Assembly: GCA_023427125.1 (NCBI GenBank)
Contig: JAEZBP010000847.1
Coordinates: 1-9,579 of the forward strand
DNA from: Pseudomonadota bacterium
GTDB taxonomy: Bacteria; Myxococcota_A; Polyangia; Polyangiales; Sandaracinaceae
Length of the DNA stretch: 9,579 bases
Reading direction: 5' to 3'
In this document: positions 1 to 6,950 of the stretch, piece by piece
Position numbering within the stretch: the stretch's first letter is position 1
Layout of the letters: every line of letters starts with the position of its first letter
Program-made: the position numbers and the translations under genes
Notes under the pieces: model-generated
Database searches by the model: none
Seen by the model: the letters and a program-made list of their open reading frames with translations, nothing else
What the model was told of the DNA's origin: nothing

Positions 1-127
1 CATCCAGACGATCGGGCGCGGGCCGGACAACCCGATCGCCGACAACTCCAACGAGGCCGGCCGGCAGCTCAATCGACGCACCGACATCCGCGTGATCCTC
101 GCGGCCTCGGCCGCGCCGGCGGAGTGA
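1..127 (+). CDS. C-terminal end of an OmpA-domain protein (partial, start outside window)
   Basis: The frame beginning at base 2 is open to a TGA at 125-127 and gives 41 residues. They contain the hallmark end of the OmpA-like peptidoglycan-binding domain: G-x-G, then P-I-A-D-N, a GR-x-L-NRR-T-D-I motif and a closing hydrophobic strand. Family knowledge: this domain binds diaminopimelate in peptidoglycan, and the NRR segment lies at its end. The next two genes, one base downstream, are an ABC permease and ATPase. The missing upstream part may therefore be a periplasmic substrate-binding domain fused to OmpA, an architecture I recall from delta- and gammaproteobacteria, but that part is not visible. 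The OmpA call is solid; the fusion is inference. Confidence 0.85.
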   Translation, partial: IQTIGRGPDNPIADNSNEAGRQLNRRTDIRVILAASAAPAE

Positions 128-128
128 C

Positions 129-911
129 GTGGGGCTCTTCGACCTCCGAGCCCCTCTCCCCAAGGCGGCCCGACCGTGGCTCGCGATCGCCGCGCCCGTG
201 CTCTTGCTCGGCTCGTGGTGCGTCCTGAGCTACGGTGGGATCGTCGACTCGAGCTTTCTCCCATCGCCGACGGACGTGCTGAAGGGGCTCCTGCAGCTCT
301 TCTTCCATCACGACCTCGGCCTCGCGATCTGGACCTCGACCCGCCGCATCAGCATCGCGTTCGCGCTGGCGGTCGCGGCGGCGTTCCCCCTCGGCGTGGC
401 GATGGGCTCGTTCGAGGTCATCAACCGCTTCTTCGAGCCGATCCTCGCGCCGCTCCGCTTCATGCCGATCGTGGCGTTCATCCCGCTGATGATCGTGTGG
501 TTCGGGATCGACGAGTCGCAGAAGATCGCGTTCCTCTTCCTCGGCGTCTTCGTCTACCTCGTCCCGGTGATCGTCGGCGCCATCCGCGCCGTGCCCAACG
601 AGTACGTGGACACCGCCTTCACGCTCGGCGCGAGCCGCTGGCAGGTGATCCGCACGGTGCTCATCCCTGGCGCGCTGCCGGAGATCTTCGACTCCTTCCG
701 CGTGATGAACGCGGTCGCCTGGACCTACGTCGTGCTCGCGGAGGGCGTGAACGCGGGTAAGTCGCTCGGCTACGTCATCCACATCGGCTACACGCACTCG
801 CGCACCGACTGGAGCTTCGCCGGCCTGGTGGTGATCGGAGGCGTGGGCCTGCTCACCGACGGGCTCATCCGGGGCGTGAACGCGCTCCTCTTCCGCTGGA
901 GGGTGCGATGA
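129..911 (+). CDS. ABC transporter permease, SsuC/TauC (NitT/TauT) type
   Basis: This 260-residue inner-membrane permease has about six hydrophobic segments (first near residues 17-35, second near 74-92) in the usual BPD_transp_1 layout and length. The cytoplasmic EAA loop, which docks on the ATPase, is clear: it starts at E158, has LGAS at 166-169, and continues through IPGALPEIF. Family members import alkanesulfonates, taurine, nitrate, cyanate or riboflavin precursors, but sequence alone does not give the substrate. The GTG start lies one base after the OmpA-gene stop, with GGAG at 121-124 as ribosome binding site. The 3' end overlaps the ATPase gene by ATGA, so the two are probably translationally coupled. 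No alternative ATG preserves the first membrane helix. Confidence 0.93.
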   Translation: MGLFDLRAPLPKAARPWLAIAAPVLLLGSWCVLSYGGIVDSSFLPSPTDVLKGLLQLFFHHDLGLAIWTSTRRISIAFALAVAAAFPLGVAMGSFEVINRFFEPILAPLRFMPIVAFIPLMIVWFGIDESQKIAFLFLGVFVYLVPVIVGAIRAVPNEYVDTAFTLGASRWQVIRTVLIPGALPEIFDSFRVMNAVAWTYVVLAEGVNAGKSLGYVIHIGYTHSRTDWSFAGLVVIGGVGLLTDGLIRGVNALLFRWRVR

Positions 912-1750
912 CCGAGGCCGAGGCGAAGAGCCCTCTCCCTGCGGCGAGCGCCGGCCCGGTGCCCAAGCTCGAGGTGAAGGACATCTCGGTCGTCTACGTC
1001 ACCGCGAACGGCGAGAAGGTGCCGGCGGTGAAGGATGTGACCTTCACCATCGAGGACAAGCCGGGGACCGGTGAGATCGTGGTCTTCCTCGGGCCCTCGG
1101 GCTGCGGGAAGTCGACGATCCTGAAGTGCGTCGCGGGGCTGCTCGCGCCGACCAAGGGCGAGGTGCTCGCGCAGGGCGTGAAGGTGGAGGGCACGAGCCG
1201 CGATCGCGGGATGGTCTTCCAGCAGTACACCTCGTTCGAGTGGCTGACGGTGCAGGCCAACGTCGAGTACGGCCTGAAGCTCGCGGGGGTGCCGCGAAAG
1301 GAGCGCCACGACCGGGCGCGCAAGGTCCTCGCCCAGGTGGGGCTCGACAAGTTCGCCAAGGCGTATCCGAAGGAGCTCTCGGGCGGGATGAAGCAGCGGG
1401 TCGCCATCGCGCGCACCCTCGTCAACCAGCCGAAGCTGGTCCTGATGGACGAGCCCTTCGGCGCGCTCGACCCGCAGACCCGCTGGGGCATGCAGAGCCT
1501 CCTGCTCGACATCTCGAAGGAGATGGACAACACGACGCTCTTCGTCACCCACGACGTCGCCGAGGCCGTGTACCTCGCGGACACCATTTACGTGCTCTCG
1601 CACCGGCCGGCGACGATCCTGCACAGGGTCGACGCGCCGCTCTGGAAGGACCGCGGGCTCGATCTGAAGCAGTCGAACGAGTTCCGCGCCCTCGAGAACA
1701 AGCTCCTCGACCTCTTGCACGGCCAAGAGGGCGGGATCGCCATCGGCTGA
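908..1750 (+). CDS. ABC transporter ATP-binding protein, SsuB/TauB (NitT/TauT) type
   Basis: This 280-residue cytoplasmic ATPase pairs with the permease encoded just upstream. All nucleotide-binding motifs are intact: Walker A GPSGCGKST at 62-70, Q-loop around Q105/Q106, signature LSGGMKQR at 157-164, Walker B LVLMDEP at 177-183, D-loop ALD at 186-188 and switch histidine H215. An insert of several residues (DKPGTGE, about 50-56) precedes the strand leading to Walker A, slightly longer than in SsuB. The first roughly 20 residues are Ala/Pro-rich and probably disordered. The ATG overlaps the permease stop by ATGA. The catalytic side looks fully functional; the substrate is unknown. Importer direction is inferred from the family. 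Confidence 0.95.
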   Translation: MTEAEAKSPLPAASAGPVPKLEVKDISVVYVTANGEKVPAVKDVTFTIEDKPGTGEIVVFLGPSGCGKSTILKCVAGLLAPTKGEVLAQGVKVEGTSRDRGMVFQQYTSFEWLTVQANVEYGLKLAGVPRKERHDRARKVLAQVGLDKFAKAYPKELSGGMKQRVAIARTLVNQPKLVLMDEPFGALDPQTRWGMQSLLLDISKEMDNTTLFVTHDVAEAVYLADTIYVLSHRPATILHRVDAPLWKDRGLDLKQSNEFRALENKLLDLLHGQEGGIAIG

Positions 1751-1756
1751 GCGCGC

Positions 1757-2569
1757 ATGGCGAAGAGGACGGACATCAAGCCCCGCTCGAACAAGTGGCG
1801 CGAGAGCGTCCCTTATCGGACGTACGCGTTCCACAACATCTACAACTACACACTGATGGGCGGGGTCGCCGCGGCCGCGCTGCTGACGCAGAACTGGCTG
1901 CTGGGGGTGGTGGGCGTCGGCGCCGAGATCTTGTGGATGGTGTTCGCGCCCGACTCGGCGGTCCTGCAGCGGCTCTGGTTCGACAAGGTCCACGACAGCA
2001 AGCTCGCGGCGAAGGCGGCCGCCGAGCGCGCGGAGATCCTCGGGCAGCTGCCCGCCTACGAGCGAGAGCGGGTGATCGCGCTCGAGCAGAAGCGGGCGTC
2101 GATCTTGGTCCTCTGCGCGCAGAACCAGGCGTTCACCGCCGAGCTCCTGCGGACCGAGCTCGGCAAGGTCGACCAGCTCACCGGCTCGTTCCTCGAGCTG
2201 ATGACGCTGACCCACCGGCAGCGCACCTACCTGCGGAGCGTCGACTTCGACGAGGTCGAGCGCGAGATCCGCCGCTACGAGAGGCAGAGCGAGCAGGGGG
2301 ACAACGCGGAGATGCGGGTGCTCGCGCAGAAGAACCTCGCGATCCTCCTGAAGCGCAAGGAGAAGCTCTCCGAGATCAACCAGGTCGTGCAGAAGGCGGT
2401 CGCCCAGATGGAGCTCATCGAGAACACCTTCCAGCTCCTCGCCGATCAGATCGTGACCATGCGCTCGCCGCGCGAGCTCGGCGGGCAGCTCGACGAGCTC
2501 ATCGATGGCGTCGAGGCTGTGAAGAGCACGGCGCGCGAGACGCAGGGGCTCATGGAGGCGGCGCAGTGA
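1757..2569 (+). CDS. Unrecognised membrane-anchored coiled-coil protein
   Basis: I do not recognise a named family for this 270-residue protein. It has a basic, aromatic N-terminus (1-30), then a hydrophobic stretch at about 31-64 that could form two short helices or a hairpin, then a long charged helical region. Residues about 78-260 are rich in Glu, Lys, Leu, Gln and Ala with heptad-like spacing, indicating coiled coil. No signal-peptide cleavage site is evident, so the bulk is probably cytoplasmic and tethered to the inner membrane. The ATG lies 6 bp after the ABC ATPase stop with no clear Shine-Dalgarno, and the end overlaps the AAA+ gene by GTGA. This position suggests an adaptor between the transporter and the AAA+ ATPase, which is inference only. 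Confidence 0.85.
   Translation: MAKRTDIKPRSNKWRESVPYRTYAFHNIYNYTLMGGVAAAALLTQNWLLGVVGVGAEILWMVFAPDSAVLQRLWFDKVHDSKLAAKAAAERAEILGQLPAYERERVIALEQKRASILVLCAQNQAFTAELLRTELGKVDQLTGSFLELMTLTHRQRTYLRSVDFDEVEREIRRYERQSEQGDNAEMRVLAQKNLAILLKRKEKLSEINQVVQKAVAQMELIENTFQLLADQIVTMRSPRELGGQLDELIDGVEAVKSTARETQGLMEAAQ
2554..2558 (+). promoter_or_regulatory. Ribosome binding site fixing the AAA+ gene start
   Basis: GGAGG sits 7 nt before the GTG at 2566-2568, ideal Shine-Dalgarno spacing, inside the end of the coiled-coil gene. It favours the GTG at 2566 over the second GTG at 2611, which has only tandem-repeat sequence before it. Confidence 0.7.
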
Positions 2570-2610
2570 CTCAGAGCACAGGGACTCAGAGCGCAGGGAC
2601 TCAGAGCGCA
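2566..2610 (+). repeat. Three tandem 15-bp repeats at the AAA+ start codon
   Basis: The copies are GTGACTCAGAGCACA, GGGACTCAGAGCGCA and GGGACTCAGAGCGCA, followed by a diverged fourth beginning GTGACCCAG at 2611. They encode a repeated Thr-Gln-Ser-Ala/Thr-Gly stretch at the extreme N-terminus. The unit length preserves the reading frame. Only the first and last copies carry GTG; the middle two have GGG. This is what in-frame tandem duplication of a start-codon segment would leave. Confidence 0.85.
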
Positions 2611-4437
2611 GTGACCCAGTACCCCGCGTGGGCCGAGGAGCTGAAGCGCCGCTACCTGCGCGGCGAGGCCTCGCAGTTCATCGTGCACGGCAACGTCCAC
2701 GACCTCGTGCTGCACCCTCCTCAGGACGGCAAGGCCGTCGAGCTGCACGGGCTGACCGACTTCCTGACGAAGGTCTTCCTGCCGCCCTCGCGCGACGTGA
2801 TCTGCACCTACGACCTCGCGAGCGGGGTGCGCTTCGCCAAGCGCGAAGCGAAGGTGCCGAGCATCGAGGGGCTCCTGCTCGCGAAGGAACGGGACGCCGC
2901 GTTCGAGCAGCTCGAGCAGCTGCTGATCACGACCAACAGGGTCGCGGCGGTGCTCAACTACGCGGAGATGCTCGCGCCGGCGGGCGATCCGAACTTCTTC
3001 ACCGAGAGCGACCGAAAGAGCGTCATCGCGCTCCAGCGGTGGAGCGTGTCGCGCGCGATCGAGCGGAGCGACAACCTCGTGATCCTGGTCACCGAGAACC
3101 TGAGCGAGCTCAATCAGAAGCTCGTCTCGAATCCTCGCGTGGTCACGGTCGAGATCCCGATGCCGGAGGCCTCGGAGCGGGCGCGGCTCATCGAGGATCT
3201 GGTGCCGAGCTTCGAGGCCGGCTGGCGCGCGCGCCTGGTGGAGGTCACGGCGGGGTTGAAGCTCGTGCAGGTCAAGCAGATCCTCCAGCCGCCGGCGGCG
3301 GAGGTCGACGACCCGAGGGCGAGGGAGTCGTTCATCCAGTCGCTGCTCGGCAGCGCGGCGGGCGCGCTCGAGCGCGCGAAGAAGCTCGCGCAGCTCACCA
3401 AGGGAATGAGCGACGAGGAGATCAAGGCGCTGGTCGCGCCCTCGGCGGAGGTCCCGGAGAGGAGCGACGACGAGGGGCGGGAGCGGGTCCTCGAGCTCAT
3501 CTTCCGGCGCAAGCGGGAGATCATCGAGCGCGAGTGCTTCGGGCTCGTCGAGTTCGTCGACTCCGATCACGACTTCTCCGTCGTCGGCGGCATCGACGAG
3601 GTGAAGAAGGAGCTGCTCCAGATCGCCAAGCACGTGCGCGAGGGCAACCGCGCGCGCTCGCCGATGGGCATCCTGATCACGGGGCCGATGGGGACCGGCA
3701 AGACCTTCGTGGCCGAGGCCTTCGTGAAGGAGGCGGGGCTCACCGCGATCAAGCTCAAGAACTTCCGCAGCAAGTGGGTCGGCGCGACCGAGGCGAACCT
3801 CGAGCGCATCCTCTCGGTCATCAAGGCGATGGGCCAGGTCATCGTCATCATCGACGAGGGCGACCGCAGCTTCGGGAGCGACGGCGAGGGCGACGGCGGC
3901 ACGTCGTCGCGCGCGATCTCCCGCATCAAGCAGTTCATGAGCGACACGCAGAACCGCGGTCGCATCCTCTTCATCCTGATGACCAACCGACCCGACAAGC
4001 TCGACGTCGACATCAAGCGGGCGGGCCGGCTCGATCGGAAGATTCCGCTCTTCTACCCGCAGGAGGCGGAGACGGTCGAGGCGATCGTCCTCGCGCAGCT
4101 CCGCAAGCACCACGTCGAGAGCGACGTGATGTTCCCGGCTGATCGCGAGGCGATCAGCGCGAAGCTGATCGGCTGGTCGGCCGCGGACATCGAGGCCGTG
4201 GTGCTGACGGCGCTGAGCTATGCGGGCGAGGCGAGGATCACGCGCGACTTCTTGAGGGACGCGATCGCCGACTACCTGCCCTCGAACGATCTCGAGATGC
4301 TCGAGTACATGGAGCTGCTCGCTGTGTTCGAGGCGTCGAACCGCCGGCTGCTTCCACCGAAGTACGCGGCGATGGAGAACGACGAGCTCCAAGCACGGCT
4401 CGCGCTCCTGCGCGCCAAGATCGGCAACCGGCGCTAG
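2566..4437 (+). CDS. AAA+ ATPase with degenerate N-terminal and active C-terminal domain
   Basis: This 623-residue cytoplasmic ATPase has two AAA-like halves. The first (about 30-240) lacks Walker A and B but keeps a sensor-1-like strand, VILVTENLSEL from residue 172, and a following proline-rich IPMP. This resembles the degenerate half of Ycf46-type proteins. The second half is complete: Walker A GPMGTGKT at 373-380, Walker B with D430-E431, sensor-1 N474 and arginine-finger candidates R485, R488 and R491 in a GRLDRK context. Walker B reads DEGD, not the common DEID/DEAD. Such ATPases remodel proteins or complexes; the partner here is likely the adjacent coiled-coil or TerB protein (inference). 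The gene overlaps its upstream neighbour by GTGA. Its first codons are a 15-bp tandem repeat, so the exact N-terminus (2566 or 2611) is the main uncertainty. Confidence 0.92.
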   Translation: MTQSTGTQSAGTQSAVTQYPAWAEELKRRYLRGEASQFIVHGNVHDLVLHPPQDGKAVELHGLTDFLTKVFLPPSRDVICTYDLASGVRFAKREAKVPSIEGLLLAKERDAAFEQLEQLLITTNRVAAVLNYAEMLAPAGDPNFFTESDRKSVIALQRWSVSRAIERSDNLVILVTENLSELNQKLVSNPRVVTVEIPMPEASERARLIEDLVPSFEAGWRARLVEVTAGLKLVQVKQILQPPAAEVDDPRARESFIQSLLGSAAGALERAKKLAQLTKGMSDEEIKALVAPSAEVPERSDDEGRERVLELIFRRKREIIERECFGLVEFVDSDHDFSVVGGIDEVKKELLQIAKHVREGNRARSPMGILITGPMGTGKTFVAEAFVKEAGLTAIKLKNFRSKWVGATEANLERILSVIKAMGQVIVIIDEGDRSFGSDGEGDGGTSSRAISRIKQFMSDTQNRGRILFILMTNRPDKLDVDIKRAGRLDRKIPLFYPQEAETVEAIVLAQLRKHHVESDVMFPADREAISAKLIGWSAADIEAVVLTALSYAGEARITRDFLRDAIADYLPSNDLEMLEYMELLAVFEASNRRLLPPKYAAMENDELQARLALLRAKIGNRR

Positions 4438-4470
4438 ACACAGCGGCTTCAGAGAGAGGGAGACTGGGAC

Positions 4471-4923
4471 ATGGAATTCTTTCCCGAGATCGCGATCACC
4501 GAGGGCGAGGCCGAGCTCATCGCCCACGGCCTCTTGGCGGTGGCGCGCGCCGACGGCGAGCTGCACGACCGCGAGCTGGCGCTCGTGGCGAGCTTCTACG
4601 GCGAGGTCGTGGGCGGCAGCGGCAGCAACCTGGCCGCGCTCGCGAACGAGTCGGACATCGAGCCGGACGTGCTCGCCGCCGGGCTCGGCCGCGAGCCGGT
4701 GGCGATGCTCTTCGTGAAGACGAGCATCCTCCTCGCGTACGCCGACGGACAGTACGGCGACCGCGAGAAGGCGAAGATCACGGGCTTCGCGCGTGCGCTC
4801 GAGATCGGCGACACCGCCCTCAAGGAGCTCGAGCAGAGCGTGAAGGAGTACCTGCTCGGGCACCTCTCGGGCCTGAAGAACCGGGAGGCCGCGGTCGAGG
4901 TCGCGAAGAAGCTCGGGGTTTGA
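4471..4923 (+). CDS. TerB-like (tellurite-resistance/DjlA-type) helical protein
   Basis: The 150-residue protein has the two-part acidic signature of the TerB fold. ARADGELHDRE at 25-35 gives D28, E30 and E35. AYADGQYGDREK at 89-100 gives D92 and E99, with Q94 where Glu is often found. Family knowledge: TerB and the N-terminal domain of DjlA are all-helical, and these acidic residues can bind divalent metal at the membrane face; tellurite resistance is only the founding phenotype. No signal peptide or membrane helix is present, so it is cytoplasmic. It is nearly the whole domain and nothing more. An AGGGAGA Shine-Dalgarno (4457-4463) lies 7 nt before the ATG. It follows the AAA+ gene by 33 bp, suggesting a shared stress or membrane function. 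Confidence 0.88.
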   Translation: MEFFPEIAITEGEAELIAHGLLAVARADGELHDRELALVASFYGEVVGGSGSNLAALANESDIEPDVLAAGLGREPVAMLFVKTSILLAYADGQYGDREKAKITGFARALEIGDTALKELEQSVKEYLLGHLSGLKNREAAVEVAKKLGV

Positions 4924-5810
4924 GCCGCGCGCTCTATCTCGGGCTCCCGCTCGGCGCGCTCTGCTTGCTCGCCGACGGGATCGAGCTCGTCGGGGTGTGC
5001 ATCTCGCGCCCCGACCAGCCAGGGATGCGGCGGCTACGGCGGAAGCTCGGCGAGGGCGCGCTCCTGCTCGAGAAGCCGGACCTCCGCAGTCCCGCGATCG
5101 TGTCCACGCTCGGCGCGCTCGCCCCCGAGCTGATCGTGAGCTGGTTCTGGACCAAGCGGATCCCCGAAGCGGTGCTCGCGATCGCGCCCTTCGCGTTCAA
5201 CGTTCACCCCTCGCTCCTGCCGCGTCACCGCGGGCCCGATCCCTACTTCTGGGCCATCGCGTGCGGGGATCGCGTCACCGGTGTGACCGCGCACATGCTG
5301 ACCGCGGGCTACGACGAGGGGCCGATCCTCGAGCAGCGGGAGCGCGCGATCCCCGGCGACGCCGACGCGTGGCGGCTCGCCCGCATCCTCGACCGCCCCT
5401 CGCTCGCGCTGATGCGGGAGATCGCGGGGCGCTACGCGCGGGGCGAGCCGCTCCCGGCGACGCCGCAGGACGAGTCGAAGGCGACGCCGGCGCCCGAGGC
5501 GAGCGACGACGACTGCGAGCTCCTCTGGAGCGAGGACACGGCGTGGGTGCTGCGGCGGGTGCGCGCGGCGGCGCCGTGGCCCGGCGCGTTCACCGAGTAT
5601 CGCGGAGAGACGATCGTGATCACACGCGCGGCGGCCGCCGAGCGGCCGGTGGGGCTCCGCGCCGGAGAGGCCGCCCGCGACACCGAGGGCGTCGTCATCG
5701 CCACCGCCGATGGTGCGGTCCGGCTGCTCGAGGCGCGCACCGAGGACGAGGAGCGCCCGCTCCGCGGCGCCGATGTGGTGAAGCTCTTCCCCGGCCTGCC
5801 GCGTGTGTGA
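4920..5810 (+). CDS. Formyltransferase, Fmt-like (probable paralogue)
   Basis: The 296-residue protein has the N10-formyl-tetrahydrofolate transferase core: a Rossmann-like start (LGLPLGALCLL), N94 and H96 in NVHPSLLPRHRG, and D132 in YDEGPIL. This Asn-His-Asp triad is the catalytic set of Fmt, GART and ArnA-type enzymes. A C-terminal portion (about 195-290), with AAAPWPGAFTEYRGE, resembles the Fmt C-terminal barrel, so initiator Met-tRNA is a possible substrate. However, there is no def (deformylase) or sun/rsmB neighbour, and many bacteria carry extra formyltransferases for amino-sugars, so I give no symbol. The TTG start overlaps the TerB stop by TTGA. No better start exists, since the N-terminal strand would be lost. 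Confidence 0.85.
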   Translation: MSRALYLGLPLGALCLLADGIELVGVCISRPDQPGMRRLRRKLGEGALLLEKPDLRSPAIVSTLGALAPELIVSWFWTKRIPEAVLAIAPFAFNVHPSLLPRHRGPDPYFWAIACGDRVTGVTAHMLTAGYDEGPILEQRERAIPGDADAWRLARILDRPSLALMREIAGRYARGEPLPATPQDESKATPAPEASDDDCELLWSEDTAWVLRRVRAAAPWPGAFTEYRGETIVITRAAAAERPVGLRAGEAARDTEGVVIATADGAVRLLEARTEDEERPLRGADVVKLFPGLPRV

Positions 5811-5815
5811 TCAAG

Positions 5816-5893
5816 GAGCGCAGCGAAGTGACGGTAGGCCGACGCCTGCAGCCGTCCGCGGGTGTCGGGGTGCCGTCACGCAGCGGAGCGACC
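5816..5893. repeat. Structured intergenic element with nested inverted repeats and flanking direct repeats
   Basis: GTGACGG (5828-5834) is the exact inverse of CCGTCAC (5873-5879). Inside, CCGACGCC (5839-5846) pairs with GGTGTCGG (5861-5868) with a single G-U. A symmetrical 4/4 internal loop separates the stems and the apical loop is 14 nt. Outside, GCAGCGAAGTGAC and GCAGCGGAGCGAC are near-identical direct repeats at the two ends. It lies just after the formyltransferase stop. It could stop transcription of the long operon (there is no U tract) or be a dispersed REP-like element. The rest of the 127-bp spacer to 5937 shows no convincing promoter. Confidence 0.6.
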
Positions 5894-5937
5894 CATGTGA
5901 CCGGCCGCGCCAGCCTTGCTAGCCTCGCGAGCTTTCC

Positions 5938-6930
5938 ATGCTGGACCTCGCACGCCTCGAGCGCATCCGTCTGAACGCCCGCCCACGATTTCAGCGCGTC
6001 GTCGCGTACGCGCTGCTCGGCCCGAACTACGAGCTGCCGCCGCGCGTGCGGATCGTGCTCGAGGGTGAGGAGAAGGTGCCGGACGAGCCGGTCATCTTCG
6101 CGATGAACCACACCGATCGCTACAACTACTGGCCTTTCCAGTACGCGCTCTGGCGGCGGCTCGGGCGCTACACGGCCACGTGGGTCAAGGGAAAGTACTA
6201 CGAGAACGCGATGGTCGGCCGCTTCATGGAGCTGACCAACAACATCCCCACGGTCAGCCGCGGCTACCTCATCACCAAGGACTTCCTCGCGACCATGGGG
6301 CGCAGGCCGAGCGACGCCGAGTACGAAGCGCTGCGCAAGCTCGTGGACGCCGCGGCGGAGGGGCAGGTCGTGGAGCCGCCGCCGAGCGTGCCCCGCGCGA
6401 TCCTCACTCGGCCTCGCGCCATGCTCGGGCGCGCGTTCAACCCGTCGCGCGAGTCGTACGCGGCGGCCGTCGAGGGGCTCTTCCGCCGGATGATGGCGCG
6501 CTTCGTCGAGCTCAACGAGGAGGGCGCGCGGCTCGGGCTCGACCTCTTGATCTTCCCGCAGGGGACGCGCTCGATCCGGCTCTCGCGCGGACACGGCGGG
6601 CTCTCGCAGATCGCGATGCACCTCGGCCGCCCGGTCGTGCCGGTCGGCTGCAGCGGCAGTGACAAGGTCTACCCCGGCAGCTCACCGGTCGGGCGCGGCG
6701 GGCGCATCGTGTATCGCTTCGGCGATCCGATCCGCCAGCACGACGCGGCCGCGTGGGTGCCGAGCGGGACCTTCGAGCCGTTCACCGCCGACGCCGAGCG
6801 CACCCACCGCGAGAGCTTCCAGCGCTACGTCGACGACGTGATGAAGCGCATCGAGGGCCTGGTCGACCCCGAATACCGCTTCGGCGACGGTGGCAGCGAA
6901 GGCGTGAGCGGCTCCCACCGCTTCGTGTAG
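5938..6930 (+). CDS. PlsC-type 1-acyl-glycerol-phosphate acyltransferase family protein with altered motifs
   Basis: The 330-residue protein fits the glycerolipid acyltransferase fold. Block I is NHTDRYNYWP (57-66): H58 is present, but position +5, Asp in HX4D, is N63, while an Asp lies at +2 (D60). Block III is FPQGTRS (206-212), with Q208 replacing the usual Glu of FPEGT. Block IV is RPVVPVG (231-237). A long insert (about 105-195) separates blocks I and III, and there is no strong membrane helix. Family enzymes transfer acyl chains to lysophospholipids at the inner membrane. With block I and III changes the activity may be shifted or supported by D60. ATG 5938 has no visible Shine-Dalgarno. 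The gene is flanked by a folded spacer and a convergent gene, so it is probably monocistronic. Confidence 0.82.
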   Translation: MLDLARLERIRLNARPRFQRVVAYALLGPNYELPPRVRIVLEGEEKVPDEPVIFAMNHTDRYNYWPFQYALWRRLGRYTATWVKGKYYENAMVGRFMELTNNIPTVSRGYLITKDFLATMGRRPSDAEYEALRKLVDAAAEGQVVEPPPSVPRAILTRPRAMLGRAFNPSRESYAAAVEGLFRRMMARFVELNEEGARLGLDLLIFPQGTRSIRLSRGHGGLSQIAMHLGRPVVPVGCSGSDKVYPGSSPVGRGGRIVYRFGDPIRQHDAAAWVPSGTFEPFTADAERTHRESFQRYVDDVMKRIEGLVDPEYRFGDGGSEGVSGSHRFV

Positions 6931-6931
6931 A

Positions 6932-6950
6932 CCGCCTTTCGTGCAGGCGG
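6932..6950. terminator. Hairpin between convergent genes
   Basis: CCGCCT-N7-AGGCGG forms a perfect 6-bp stem and fills almost all of the 20-bp gap between the acyltransferase stop (6928-6930) and the CopD-like stop (minus strand, 6951-6953). There is no T tract, so it would be a non-canonical bidirectional terminator or a transcript-end stabiliser. Confidence 0.5.

Noticed and set aside
1126..2565. Upstream extension of the AAA+ reading frame
   Set aside because: It overlaps the ABC ATPase and coiled-coil genes out of frame, and its composition is Arg/Ala/Gly shadow; GGAGG plus GTG at 2566 gives a proper start.
2446..4863. 805-codon open frame on the minus strand
   Set aside because: It is antisense to the AAA+ and TerB genes, has the Arg/Leu/Glu-rich low-complexity make-up of a GC-rich shadow frame, and shows no domain motif.
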